Below are positions 52,001 to 62,696 of a DNA stretch of 64,000 nt, piece after piece (within the stretch, counting starts at the first letter, position 1; each line of letters opens with the position of its first letter). The stretch spans positions 186,001-250,000 of the forward strand of contig NZ_JABBKX010000001.1 of NCBI RefSeq assembly GCF_012927745.1. Reading direction: 5' to 3'. Both the position numbers and the translations under genes were made by a program. This DNA is from Neoroseomonas marina. GTDB lineage: Bacteria; Pseudomonadota; Alphaproteobacteria; Acetobacterales; Acetobacteraceae. The notes below the pieces were generated by a model. That model searched no databases. It had not been told where the DNA came from and was given only the letters and a program-made list of their open reading frames with translations.

Positions 52001-53704
52001 TCACCGCCCCGGAAGTCCCTGGACCTGACGGTCCCGGGGCGACGTGACGGTGTAGCCGAGGCGGATGCGGCGCTCCTGACCCGGCGCGAGGGCGAAGGTC
52101 CAGGCCAGGACGCCGGGCCGGTCCTCGACGTCCCGCGCGCTGGGCGCGGGGTCCGCCTGCAGCGCCACGACCAGGTCTGCGTCGCCCGACACCGGCACCT
52201 GGTCCTCGACCGTGACCTCGACGGGCCGGCCGTGGAAGGATCGCAGGGTCATGATCGCTTCGAAGGTCTCGGTGCTCGTGCGTCCCGTCAGCAGGCTGCC
52301 TTCCTGCGCACGGCGGCGGGCCTGCGGTTCGTAGGCGACGCGGATGCGGTCGTCGGCGCCGAACGCCAACGTCGCCTCCTCGCCCGGGCGCAACAGCGGC
52401 AGCGCGGCGCGCCCGACGAAGACGCCATCGAGGTGCAGCGAGGCCGTCCCGGGCAGCGTCGGCGCCGGCGCCGCATGGGCGAAGCGCGCGCGCAGGAAGG
52501 CGCGCGGGGCCAGCCTCGGAATGGCCAGGGCGGACATCGTCGCCTCGGCCGACAGATCGGCGATCCGCACGCGCCGGTCGGCACCGTCGGCCGCGACGCT
52601 CGACGCGCCGGGGATGACGTACTCGACCGCGAAGCCCGCCGTCTGCACGCTGGCCGACACCACCTCGGCTTCGGTTGCGACCGGGGCCGGGGCCGCAGCG
52701 ATCGACGCCGGCGCCGCGGCGCCGCGCACCTGCCGGTCGTCGCGCATCGCCTGTTCGCGGGCCCGGCGGGCGATCTCCGCCGGGTCGACGAGCGTGATGC
52801 GCCAGGGCTGCAGGCGCGGCGGCCCCGAGGCCTCCGCCGGCCGCGCCGTCGACAAGGTCAGCGCGACATCGTTCCAATCCTCGCCGGTCTGCTGCGTGAC
52901 GATCGCCTCCTGCCGCAACGCGATGCGGGAGGACTGGGTGTCGAGCCGTACCTCGTAGACGGGTTGCCAGCGCGCGCCGCGCAGTTGGTAGGCGACCTCG
53001 AGCTCGAGCCGCGTCGGCTGATCGGCTCGGACGGCGACGGCGATTTCGAGCGCGCCGGGCGGCGGGCCGCCGAGGGCCGCAATCTCCGCCTTCACGGCAT
53101 CGCGCCGCTGCTCCGCGATGCGCCGTTCGGCCTGCAGGCGTCGCGTGGCTTCGCTGGCCTGCTCGGTGCCCTCGCGCACGGCCTCCCACGCGGCACGCCA
53201 GGCCGCTGGATCGGCCGAAAGCCGCGGCGGCGCCTCGTTCGGGGCGGTGGGCTGCCGCTGGGCGGCGACGAAGCCCCCCGCCAGGCGCTCGATCAGCCGC
53301 AGCTGCGCCGCCTGGGCGGCCAGCGCCGGGTCGAGGGCGGTGACGGCGTCCTCGGCCTCGCGCAGCCGTGCTTCGAGTGCCGCGCGCCGGGCGTCGATCG
53401 CATTCCGGTCGAAGCGGGCCTGGCGGAGCTCGACGCTGCCGATCGCAACCGCCCCCGGCGCGCGACCCCGCGCGGTGACACTGTCACGCAGCACGGCGGT
53501 CGGGATGTCGGGCAGCACCAGCACGCTGTCGCCCGCCGGCAGGTCGACGGTGCCACGGCGCGTCACGGTCGCCTGGTCGGGAAAGACGGTCACGGCGGCG
53601 GGCCGGGCCGCGACCTCGATGCGCGCCGGCCCACCCTGGGCGCGTGCCGCGTGCGGGGCGAGGGCGGCGGTCAGCAGAAGGGCAGCAAGGGACCTGCGCA
53701 GCAT
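52001..53704 (-). CDS. DUF4139 / mucoidy-inhibitor-A-like secreted protein
   Basis: The 567-residue protein has a signal peptide (MLRRSLAALLLTAALAPHAARAQ), then a DUF4140-type strand-rich domain (about 25-110: VTVFPDQATVTRRGTVDLPAGDSVLVLPDIPTAV). A coiled-coil region (about 105-205, Ala/Glu/Arg-rich) is followed by the DUF4139 beta domain with YQLRGARWQPVYEVRLDT, TGEDWNDVALTLSTARP and FEAIMTLRSFHGRPVEVTVEDQVPVS. MuiA-like proteins are surface or periplasmic with unknown activity. It separates ftsB from pdhA, which are usually adjacent in relatives. The frame to 53758 lacks a better start. Confidence 0.85.
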   Translation of the reverse strand: MLRRSLAALLLTAALAPHAARAQGGPARIEVAARPAAVTVFPDQATVTRRGTVDLPAGDSVLVLPDIPTAVLRDSVTARGRAPGAVAIGSVELRQARFDRNAIDARRAALEARLREAEDAVTALDPALAAQAAQLRLIERLAGGFVAAQRQPTAPNEAPPRLSADPAAWRAAWEAVREGTEQASEATRRLQAERRIAEQRRDAVKAEIAALGGPPPGALEIAVAVRADQPTRLELEVAYQLRGARWQPVYEVRLDTQSSRIALRQEAIVTQQTGEDWNDVALTLSTARPAEASGPPRLQPWRITLVDPAEIARRAREQAMRDDRQVRGAAAPASIAAAPAPVATEAEVVSASVQTAGFAVEYVIPGASSVAADGADRRVRIADLSAEATMSALAIPRLAPRAFLRARFAHAAPAPTLPGTASLHLDGVFVGRAALPLLRPGEEATLAFGADDRIRVAYEPQARRRAQEGSLLTGRTSTETFEAIMTLRSFHGRPVEVTVEDQVPVSGDADLVVALQADPAPSARDVEDRPGVLAWTFALAPGQERRIRLGYTVTSPRDRQVQGLPGR

Positions 53705-53774
53705 GGCGTCCTCCGGTGATCTGCCGGAAGCATCCCGCGTCGGCGCGGTCCGGCGCAATCGCGCCGCGTCACAG

Positions 53775-54095
53775 TCAGTAGAGGCGTCGCTCCGGGCCGT
53801 AGGGCACGACGACCTCGTCGCGGCCGACCATATTCAGCAGCGACCGCGCACGTTCGTCGAGCTGATCGCGGTCCAGCCGCTCGCCCCGCAGGCCCACGAC
53901 ACGCCGTTCGATCTGGTCGCGTTCGCGTTCCGCTTCGGCCAGGTCGCGCCGGGCGGCGGCGATGTCGTTCAGGCGTTCGGCGCGCGCGATCAGGCCTCGC
54001 TCGCCATGCATGGCGTGCCAGACGAAGTAGCCCGAGACCGCCGAGAACAGCACCGGCAAGGCGAGGGCGTTGAAGACGCGCTTGAGAAACCGCAC
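53775..54095 (-). CDS. ftsB: septum formation initiator (FtsB/DivIC family)
   Basis: This small division protein has a short cytoplasmic end, one membrane helix (about 8-27, FNALALPVLFSAVSGYFVWHA) and a periplasmic coiled coil (about 35-75, RAERLNDIAAARRDLAEAERERDQIERRVVGLR). It ends LDRDQLDERARSLLNMVGRDEVVVPYG, the conserved FtsB tail. I use the GTG at 54093-54095, which has GGAAG 6 bases before it; a GTG at 54122 is possible. It sits between eno and pdhA, as throughout alphaproteobacteria. It would act with FtsL and FtsQ at the septum. Confidence 0.9.
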   Translation of the reverse strand: MRFLKRVFNALALPVLFSAVSGYFVWHAMHGERGLIARAERLNDIAAARRDLAEAERERDQIERRVVGLRGERLDRDQLDERARSLLNMVGRDEVVVPYGPERRLY

Positions 54096-54131
54096 CAAAC
54101 ACTTCCGACAGCGAAGCGACACGAGATTCTA

Positions 54132-54153
54132 GACACCGAGGCGACTCGGTGTC
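54132..54153. promoter_or_regulatory. perfect inverted repeat upstream of ftsB
   Basis: GACACCGAG (54132-54140) and CTCGGTGTC (54145-54153) flank GCGA. It lies about 37 bases upstream of the ftsB start and 120 bases upstream of the divergent FMN-reductase gene. It could be an operator or, as RNA, a hairpin in the ftsB leader. Nothing else is distinctive in the gap except GGAAATGCGACATG at the reductase start. Confidence 0.35.
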
Positions 54154-54272
54154 ACCCGCTTCGTTCGACGTTTCGCATGGGTTCGTCAATTTTCTTTTTC
54201 GGCAGGCAGCGGCGCTTGCCCGGAGTGCCGCCGGAGGGCCAAGGTCCCGCCCCTGGCAAAAGGAAATGCGAC

Positions 54273-54827
54273 ATGCCCGGCCCCGCGATCGCCGTCGTCA
54301 TCGGCAGCCTGCGCAAGGCATCCTTCAACCGGCGCCTCGCCACGGCGCTGATGCGCATCGGCCCTGCGGAGTTCACCTTCACGGAAGCACCGATCGGTGC
54401 CCTGCCGCTCTACAACCAGGATGAGGAAGCGACGCCGACGCCGGCGCTCTCGCAGTTCCGCGCGCAGATCCGCGCGGCGCAGGGCGTGCTGTTCGTCACG
54501 CCCGAATACAACCGCTCCATCCCCGGCGTGCTCAAGAATGCGATCGACCAGGGCTCGCGCCCGGCGGGGCAGAGCGTCTGGGGCGGCAAGCCGGCAGGGA
54601 TCGTCGGTACATCGCCCGGCGCGGCAGGCAGCGCGATGGCGCAGCAGCATCTGCGCAACGTGCTGGCGATGCTGAACGTGGCGGTGCTGCCCTCGCCCGA
54701 GGTCTTCCTGCAGTTCAAGGAGGGGCTGATCGCCGAGGACGGCAGCATCGCCGACGAACGCACGGCGAAGTTCCTGCAGGGCTGGATGGACCGCTACGCC
54801 GCGTGGGTGCGTCGCTTCGCTGCTTGA
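54273..54827 (+). CDS. NADPH-dependent FMN reductase / chromate-reductase-like
   Basis: This flavodoxin-like oxidoreductase has 184 residues. IAVVIGSLRKASFNRRLA binds the FMN phosphate, GALPLYNQDEE follows, and VLFVTPEYNRSIPGVLKNAIDQGSRP is the signature of the NADPH_dep_FMN_red family (ChrR/azoreductase-like). Two-electron quinone or chromate reduction is the usual role. AAAGGAAATG gives a good RBS. It is on the opposite strand to eno and ftsB, which it separates, so it appears inserted into a conserved cluster. An exact inverted repeat (GCGCGAAGGC/GCCTTCGCGC, 54835-54857) follows the stop. Confidence 0.88.
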   Translation: MPGPAIAVVIGSLRKASFNRRLATALMRIGPAEFTFTEAPIGALPLYNQDEEATPTPALSQFRAQIRAAQGVLFVTPEYNRSIPGVLKNAIDQGSRPAGQSVWGGKPAGIVGTSPGAAGSAMAQQHLRNVLAMLNVAVLPSPEVFLQFKEGLIAEDGSIADERTAKFLQGWMDRYAAWVRRFAA

Positions 54828-54834
54828 TTGTCGC

Positions 54835-54857
54835 GCGCGAAGGCGATGCCTTCGCGC
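54835..54857 (+). terminator. hairpin after the FMN reductase gene
   Basis: GCGCGAAGGC (54835-54844) pairs perfectly with GCCTTCGCGC (54848-54857) over GAT, starting 8 bases after the stop codon. There is no T-run. It is followed directly by copy 2 of the dispersed repeat. Confidence 0.45.
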
Positions 54858-54860
54858 CCC

Positions 54861-54982
54861 TCAGACGCCGGGCCGCCGGCATCCGCCGGCCTTGGCTTCG
54901 CGCGCCGTTGGACCACCCGGCCCAACGGGCGGTCGCTCGGTCGCGCTTTACGCTCCCGGCCCGAGGCAGCGCCTCGGGCCGC
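54861..54982. repeat. dispersed intergenic repeat, copy 2
   Basis: This starts TCAGACGCCGGGCCGCCGGC and shares its next ~25 bases and its last ~45 bases with copy 1 at 32391-32514; the centre differs. It again has GGCCCGAGGC opposite GCCTCGGGCC. It occupies the gap between the FMN-reductase gene and eno; the remaining bases to 55055 show no gene. Confidence 0.7.
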
Positions 54983-55055
54983 GGGCTCTCGGGACGCCGT
55001 CGCTGGTTCGCGCCGCAAGTCCGGCGCCGCGCTACGACCCGCGGCCCGGGTGCGA

Positions 55056-57015
<1,960 letters not shown>

Positions 57016-57025
57016 GGCGGGTCGG

Positions 57026-57892
57026 TCAGCGCGCCTGGGCCAGCACGCCCTGGAAGCGCGCCAGCGCCGCCTCGAAGGATGCCGCGCCGGCGGCATCCCC
57101 GGCCCCGGCCGCGGCATGCGCCGGCGGCAGGGCGGCGAAGAGCCGCACGAGCTCGGCCGCCGGCAGGTCCGGCCCGTCGGCGGCCAGGGCCGCCTGGACG
57201 CGATTCCACAACGCCATCCGCTCCGCCGGGGACAGGGTGCGGCCGGAGGCCAGCACGCCGCGCTGTGCCGCCTGCCAGGCCTCGTGACGTTGCGCCAGCA
57301 CGCCGCGCAGGCCGCTGCGCGCATCGAAGCCGACCAGAGCCTGCATCAGGGTCGTCGCGTCCTCGACCGCCCCCTGGCGGGCGGCGGCGAGCCCCGCGGC
57401 GTCCATGCCCTGCGGAGCGGGCTCCGACAGCACGCGGAACCCCTCGAGCCCGCGGCGCCGCACGGCGTCGGAGGGCCAGCGCGCGGGCGCCGCGCGCAGC
57501 CCGGCCAGGGCATCCTGAACGCGGGAGAAGGCCAGCGCGCCATCCTGCCCCTCGGTCGGGGCCGCGCCGGCGGCGAGGGCTGCGAGGCGTCGCGTCTCCA
57601 GCACCATCAGGTCCATGCCGGGATCGAGCACCGCGCCGGCTACCGGGGTGGCCGGGCGCGGCAGGTTGGTGTTCGGCGCGCCCCCGGCCGCATAGCGGAG
57701 GGAAGCCGCCTGGTCGATCTCCGACCGCTCCCGCTGGCCGAGATGGTCCACCATCCGGCCCGCCGCCTGGTCCGCGGCCACCGTCAGCCCCGCGATCCGC
57801 TGTGCCGCCCCCTGGGGGGCGAAGGGCACCACGGTGCAGGCCGGCAGGGGCAGGGTGGCGAGCAGCAGCAGGAAGGATCGACGCATCGGCAT
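57026..57892 (-). CDS. helical lipoprotein of unknown function
   Basis: The 288-residue product has the signal MPMRRSFLLLLATLPLPAC with lipobox LPAC (Cys19). The rest is almost entirely alpha-helical and Ala/Arg-rich, with IAGLTVAADQAAGRMVDHLGQRERSEIDQAASLRYAAGG near the start. No family is recognised. GCGGAGACCC precedes the ATG at 57890-57892, and an ATG two codons later is possible. It is followed by the beta-rich lipoprotein. The two probably work together in the envelope, judged only from their adjacency. Confidence 0.6.
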   Translation of the reverse strand: MPMRRSFLLLLATLPLPACTVVPFAPQGAAQRIAGLTVAADQAAGRMVDHLGQRERSEIDQAASLRYAAGGAPNTNLPRPATPVAGAVLDPGMDLMVLETRRLAALAAGAAPTEGQDGALAFSRVQDALAGLRAAPARWPSDAVRRRGLEGFRVLSEPAPQGMDAAGLAAARQGAVEDATTLMQALVGFDARSGLRGVLAQRHEAWQAAQRGVLASGRTLSPAERMALWNRVQAALAADGPDLPAAELVRLFAALPPAHAAAGAGDAAGAASFEAALARFQGVLAQAR

Positions 57893-58138
57893 GGGTCTCC
57901 GCAGCGGGGGCCGCACCCTAGACCGGATCGCGCCGCCCGGGGGGCGCGCGAAATCGTGAGGTCTCCCGCACCGCCGTCACGCCCTGCACGCCGGCTGGCG
58001 GCGTTCCGCCGCGATTCGATGCGCAGGCTCTCCGGTCCCAGGGGACGACGCACCTCCATGGCACAGGCCGGGCGACCGGCAGGAAGGTGCTGCGCATCGA
58101 CGTGGGATACGCGCCAAAAGTGCAGAACACCCCGCTGG

Positions 58139-58381
58139 TCAGCCGCCGTCGCCGGGCCGCCGCCCCGCCCAGAACAGCCAGGCGATCCAGCCGAGCGGGC
58201 CAAGGATGACGGCATGGGCGCCGACGACCGCCAGCACCGTCTCCCAATGCCACTCCGAGGCGCGCAGCGTCGCCCAGCCGGCCGGGACCGAATACCAGAG
58301 GAAGCCGCCTAGCATCGCCGCGATCAGCAGCGCCGCGACGGGGCGGCGCGGAATGGGCGGCAGGCCGGGCGGACGGCTCAT
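58139..58381 (-). CDS. small two-helix membrane protein
   Basis: The 80-residue product has hydrophobic segments at about 14-32 (PVAALLIAAMLGGFLWYSV) and 47-72 (VLAVVGAHAVILGPLGWIAWLFWAG), with a short polar loop between. It overlaps the upstream small frame by 4 bases (ATGA), consistent with translation in the kdsA operon. No family is recognised with confidence. The 246 bases after it (57893-58138) contain no convincing gene. Confidence 0.55.
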   Translation of the reverse strand: MSRPPGLPPIPRRPVAALLIAAMLGGFLWYSVPAGWATLRASEWHWETVLAVVGAHAVILGPLGWIAWLFWAGRRPGDGG

Positions 58382-58545
58382 GCCGCCGCGGCGCCGTCGT
58401 CGCCGGTGCTGGCCGGGCCAAGATCGGAATCGGGCGCTGCCGCGGCGTCCCCGGCACCAAGCAGCGCCGCGAGGCGACGCACCACGCCGGGTTGCGCCCC
58501 GGCGATGCCGGCGAGGGCGATGCCCGCGACGCCGAATCGCCGCAT
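58378..58545 (-). CDS. short ORF after kdsA (hypothetical)
   Basis: A 55-codon frame starts 2 bases after the kdsA stop and overlaps the next small gene (ATGA). Its product begins MRRFGVAGIALAGIAGAQPGVVRRLAALLG, weakly hydrophobic, and ends in a low-complexity Ala/Asp tail. The tight packing favours translation, but composition gives little support and no family is recognised. It may instead be untranslated spacer. Confidence 0.35.
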   Translation of the reverse strand: MRRFGVAGIALAGIAGAQPGVVRRLAALLGAGDAAAAPDSDLGPASTGDDGAAAA

Positions 58546-58547
58546 GG

Positions 58548-59369
58548 TCAGCCGGACTTCGCCAGCGTGTCGAAAGCCTTGAGCCGCGCGATCAGCGCCG
58601 GCATCTCGCGCAGCGGGATCATGTTGGGGCCATCGGACGGTGCATGGTCGGGATCGGGATGGGTCTCGATGAAGACCGCCGCGACGCCGACCGCGACCGC
58701 GGCGCGGGCCAGCACCGGGGCGAACTCCCGCTGCCCGCCCGAGGATGTCCCCTGCCCGCCCGGCTGCTGGACGGCGTGCGTCGCGTCCATCACCACCGGA
58801 TAGCCAGTCGCCGCCATGATCGGAAGGGACCGCATGTCCGCGACCAGCGTGTTGTAGCCGAAGGAGGCGCCGCGCTCGCAGAGCAGGATGTTCTCGTTGC
58901 CCGTCGAGGCGATCTTGGCCGCCACGTTGGTCATGTCCCAGGGCGCGAGGAACTGGCCCTTCTTCACGTTGATCGCCCGGCCCGTCTCGCCGGCGGCGAC
59001 CAGCAGGTCGGTCTGGCGGCAAAGGAAGGCCGGGATCTGCAGCACGTCCACCGCCTCGGCGACCGGCGCGCATTGCTCGGGGGCGTGCACGTCGGTCAGC
59101 ACGGGCAGGCCCGTTGCCTCGCGCACCTCGGCCAGGATGGCGAGGCCTTCCTTCATGCCGATGCCGCGGGCGGCCTTCACGCTCGTGCGGTTCGCCTTGT
59201 CGAAGGAGGATTTGTAGATCAACGGCACGCCGGCGGCGGCCGCCATTTCCTTCAGCGCAGCAGCCGTTTCCAGGGCATGGGCGCGGCTCTCGATCTGGCA
59301 AGGGCCGGAGAGGAAGACGAGCGGCAGGTCATTGCCGATGGTGACGGAGCCGACTTTGACGTGGTGCAT
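58548..59369 (-). CDS. kdsA: 3-deoxy-8-phosphooctulonate synthase
   Basis: KdsA condenses PEP with arabinose-5-phosphate to make KDO-8-phosphate for lipopolysaccharide. The 273-residue TIM barrel has [53 protein letters not shown] and [11 protein letters not shown]...SGGQREFAP, all characteristic. A good minus-strand promoter lies at 59522-59550. It follows pyrG and argC in the order conserved in relatives apart from the argC insertion, and precedes two small frames. Confidence 0.96.
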   Translation of the reverse strand: MHHVKVGSVTIGNDLPLVFLSGPCQIESRAHALETAAALKEMAAAAGVPLIYKSSFDKANRTSVKAARGIGMKEGLAILAEVREATGLPVLTDVHAPEQCAPVAEAVDVLQIPAFLCRQTDLLVAAGETGRAINVKKGQFLAPWDMTNVAAKIASTGNENILLCERGASFGYNTLVADMRSLPIMAATGYPVVMDATHAVQQPGGQGTSSGGQREFAPVLARAAVAVGVAAVFIETHPDPDHAPSDGPNMIPLREMPALIARLKAFDTLAKSG

Positions 59370-59427
59370 CGGAGGTCTCTGCTACTTCAGGCGATGGCGG
59401 TTCTAGGCGTTTCGCGGCGGATGCGGC

Positions 59428-59483
59428 GAGAGGGGGGTCAGCCCCTCTCGAACTCTCCCCGGCAAAGGCCGAGAGGCCTTTGC
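59428..59483. repeat. paired hairpins in the kdsA leader
   Basis: GAGAGGGG (59428-59435) pairs with CCCCTCTC (59442-59449). GCAAAGGCC (59462-59470) pairs with GGCCTTTGC (59475-59483) over GAGA. Both would be in the 5' leader of kdsA if transcription starts near 59515. They resemble the intergenic elements at 13361-13466. No riboswitch family is recognised. Confidence 0.45.
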
Positions 59484-59521
59484 AAACCAAAGATCTGGCA
59501 CAGGGTTTCTGTGATGTTTTT

Positions 59522-59550
59522 CCTATATGCGCTCGGTGTGCCGATTGCAA
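59522..59550 (-). promoter_or_regulatory. sigma70-type promoter of kdsA
   Basis: On the minus strand TTGCAA (59545-59550) and TATAGG (59522-59527) are exactly 17 bases apart in a locally AT-rich stretch. Transcription would start near 59515, giving a kdsA leader of about 145 bases that includes two hairpins. It lets kdsA be expressed independently of argC. Confidence 0.6.
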
Positions 59551-59604
59551 TGCCGGTTCCCGAGGGACCCGCCAAGTGCAGGTTCACCCGGCAGGGTCGT
59601 GGAT

Positions 59605-59660
59605 CGTTGCCCGTTCGCCGGCTCCGGAGCTCGGCCTGAACCAGCAGGCGACGGGCAACG
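59605..59660. repeat. long inverted repeat after argC
   Basis: CGTTGCCCGTTCGCC (59605-59619) is complementary to GGCGACGGGCAACG (59647-59660) with one bulged base. The 27-base interior contains CCGGAGCTCGG. It lies 17 bases beyond the argC stop and could be its terminator or RNA-stabilising hairpin, but no T-run follows on the minus strand. The rest of the 308-base gap 59370-59677 holds the kdsA promoter and leader. Confidence 0.5.
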
Positions 59661-59677
59661 TGGACTCGCAAGGTATC

Positions 59678-60655
59678 TCATGGCCAGACAGGGAGGCCCT
59701 CCAGCCCCGCGGTCTCCGGCAGGCCGCAGATCAGGTTCGCATTCTGCACCGCCTGCCCCGCGGCGCCCTTGCCGAGATTGTCGACCACGCCCATCGCGAT
59801 CACCAGGTTGCGCTCCGGATCCGCCGCATAGCTGACGAAGGAGAGGTTCGAGCCGGTCGCCCATTTGGTCTGCGGCGGCTTGTCCGTCACCCGCACGAAC
59901 GCGCGCCCCGCATAGAATCGCCGGGCCGCGTCCATGCACTGCTCCGTGGTCGCGCCGCCGCGACAATAGATGGTGACGAGCACGCCCCGGGTCATCGGCA
60001 CCAGATGGGGCGTGAACACCAACCCGGCGGCGCTGCCGCCGCTCAGCCGCTCGATGGTCTTCGCCATCTCGGGCATGTGGACGTGCTGGAGCAGGCCATA
60101 GGGCACGAGGTTCTCGTTGCTCTCGGCATAGCCGAACCGGCTGTCGGCGCCGCCACGGCCGGCGCCGGAAATCCCGGTCTTGGCATCGATGATAATGTTG
60201 CCGGGGTCGATTAGCCGGTTCGCCAGCAGCGGCGCGAGCGTGGTCAGCACCGCCGCGGGGAAGCAGCCGGGATTGGCGATGCGGGTGTGGCCCGCGATCC
60301 GGTCCGGCCAGACATCGGCGAGGCCGTAGGCCCAGCCCTCGGCGTAGCGGTGGTCGCCGCCGATATCGACGATCTTCACCTCCTGCGGGATGCGCGCCAG
60401 CGCCTCCGCGGAACGGCCGGTGGGCAGCGAGGCGAACAGCAGGTCGAGCTGTGGCAGCGTCGCCGGGTCCCATTTCTCGATCACCAGCCCGGCCAGCCTG
60501 GGCGGCACGCCGGGGAACCGATCCATCAGGAGGCTGCCGGCGCTGCCCTCGCCGGCGGCGTAGACGAGTTCGAAGGACGGGTGGGCCGCGACCAGGCGCA
60601 GCGCCTCGCCGCCGCCGAAGCCACTGATTCCGACAATGCCGACGCGAAGGGTCAT
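59678..60655 (-). CDS. argC: N-acetyl-gamma-glutamyl-phosphate reductase
   Basis: ArgC reduces N-acetylglutamyl phosphate to the semialdehyde, the third step to ornithine and arginine. The 325-residue product has the NADP site VGIVGISGFGGGEALRLV, DIGGDHRYAEGW and the catalytic Cys131 in RIANPGCFPAAVL. A His near FTPHLVPMTRGVL is the second catalytic residue. Its leader carries a complete candidate arginine attenuator (60689-60906). In relatives pyrG and kdsA are usually adjacent, so argC with its own control looks like an insertion between them. Confidence 0.96.
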   Translation of the reverse strand: MTLRVGIVGISGFGGGEALRLVAAHPSFELVYAAGEGSAGSLLMDRFPGVPPRLAGLVIEKWDPATLPQLDLLFASLPTGRSAEALARIPQEVKIVDIGGDHRYAEGWAYGLADVWPDRIAGHTRIANPGCFPAAVLTTLAPLLANRLIDPGNIIIDAKTGISGAGRGGADSRFGYAESNENLVPYGLLQHVHMPEMAKTIERLSGGSAAGLVFTPHLVPMTRGVLVTIYCRGGATTEQCMDAARRFYAGRAFVRVTDKPPQTKWATGSNLSFVSYAADPERNLVIAMGVVDNLGKGAAGQAVQNANLICGLPETAGLEGLPVWP

Positions 60656-60688
60656 GCTGGTGGTCCTGTTGCTGGAGTGAGGGCAAAG

Positions 60689-60720
60689 AAAAACCCCCGA
60701 AGCCGGTGGCTGCGGGGGTT
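60689..60720 (-). terminator. rho-independent terminator/attenuator before argC
   Basis: On the minus strand AACCCCCG-C-AGCC (60720 down to 60708) pairs with GGCT-T-CGGGGGTT (60704 down to 60692) over the loop ACC, with one C-T mismatch, followed directly by further T residues (60691-60689). It is the strongest intrinsic terminator in the window and lies only 34 bases before the argC ATG, so it must be bypassed for argC expression. The segment CGCAGCCAC within it (60706-60714) is exactly complementary to an upstream leader segment. Confidence 0.85.
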
Positions 60721-60834
60721 CGGAGATGCGGGCCGATGCCGCCTCGGCGGATGGGCCGCTAGGAAGCGGGCCTCATCGCGGGAGGGGCGTGTCTGCACGC
60801 AGCCACGAAAGCCGCCGCTGGAATGCAGCGACGG
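60706..60834 (-). promoter_or_regulatory. attenuator hairpins 1:2 and 2:3 of the argC leader
   Basis: Hairpin 1:2 pairs CCGTCGCTG (60834-60826, minus strand), which overlaps the arginine codons, with CAGCGGCGG (60820-60812), allowing one G-U pair. Just downstream GTGGCTGCG (60806-60798) is a perfect 9-base match to CGCAGCCAC (60714-60706) in the 5' arm of the terminator: the antiterminator 2:3. A ribosome stalled on the arginine codons would block strand 1, free strand 2 and prevent termination; a moving ribosome would allow the terminator. This is the classical trp/his-type arrangement. Confidence 0.7.
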
Positions 60835-60869
60835 CGTCGGTTCGCGGTGCGGAGGTGCAGGCCACGCAT
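60759..60869 (-). CDS. argC leader peptide with four consecutive arginine codons
   Basis: A 36-codon frame (ATG 60867-60869, TAG 60759-60761) lies between a promoter and a terminator upstream of argC. It encodes Arg at positions 2, 7, 11, 12, 13, 14, 26 and 33; codons 11-14 (60828-60839) are CGA CGC CGT CGC. No Shine-Dalgarno is seen, but the predicted transcription start is within about 3 bases of the ATG, so the message would be leaderless, as in rhizobial trpL. The peptide itself may have no function beyond sensing charged tRNA-Arg. I propose no existing symbol. Confidence 0.65.
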   Translation of the reverse strand: MRGLHLRTANRRRRCIPAAAFVAACRHAPPAMRPAS

Positions 60870-60877
60870 GGCAGGGA

Positions 60878-60906
60878 CGCTAGAGGCGCCCCGGAACGGC
60901 TGTCAA
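60878..60906 (-). promoter_or_regulatory. promoter of the argC leader
   Basis: Consensus TTGACA (60901-60906, minus strand) is followed after 17 bases by CTAGCG (60878-60883; TCTAGC at 16). The start point falls at about 60870-60872, at the leader ATG. Just upstream lies the perfect palindrome GGCCCTGG-CCAGGGCC (60922-60937), possibly an operator or a remnant of pyrG termination. Confidence 0.6.
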
Positions 60907-60944
60907 CGCAGGCATATCGCCGGCCCTGGCCAGGGCCGCGTCGG

Positions 60945-60965
60945 CGGAGGGGCTCGGCCCCTCCG
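60945..60965 (-). terminator. hairpin after pyrG
   Basis: CGGAGGGGC and GCCCCTCCG pair perfectly over a 3-base loop, beginning 6 bases after the pyrG stop. It lacks a T-run. Its presence means that the terminator at 60689-60720 is not needed to end the pyrG message. Confidence 0.5.
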
Positions 60966-60971
60966 CGAGGC

Positions 60972-62696
<1,725 letters not shown>

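Noticed and set aside
60689-60720. The terminator before argC as merely the pyrG terminator
   Set aside because: It is more than 250 bases beyond the pyrG stop, which has its own adjacent hairpin, and a promoter and leader frame lie between them.
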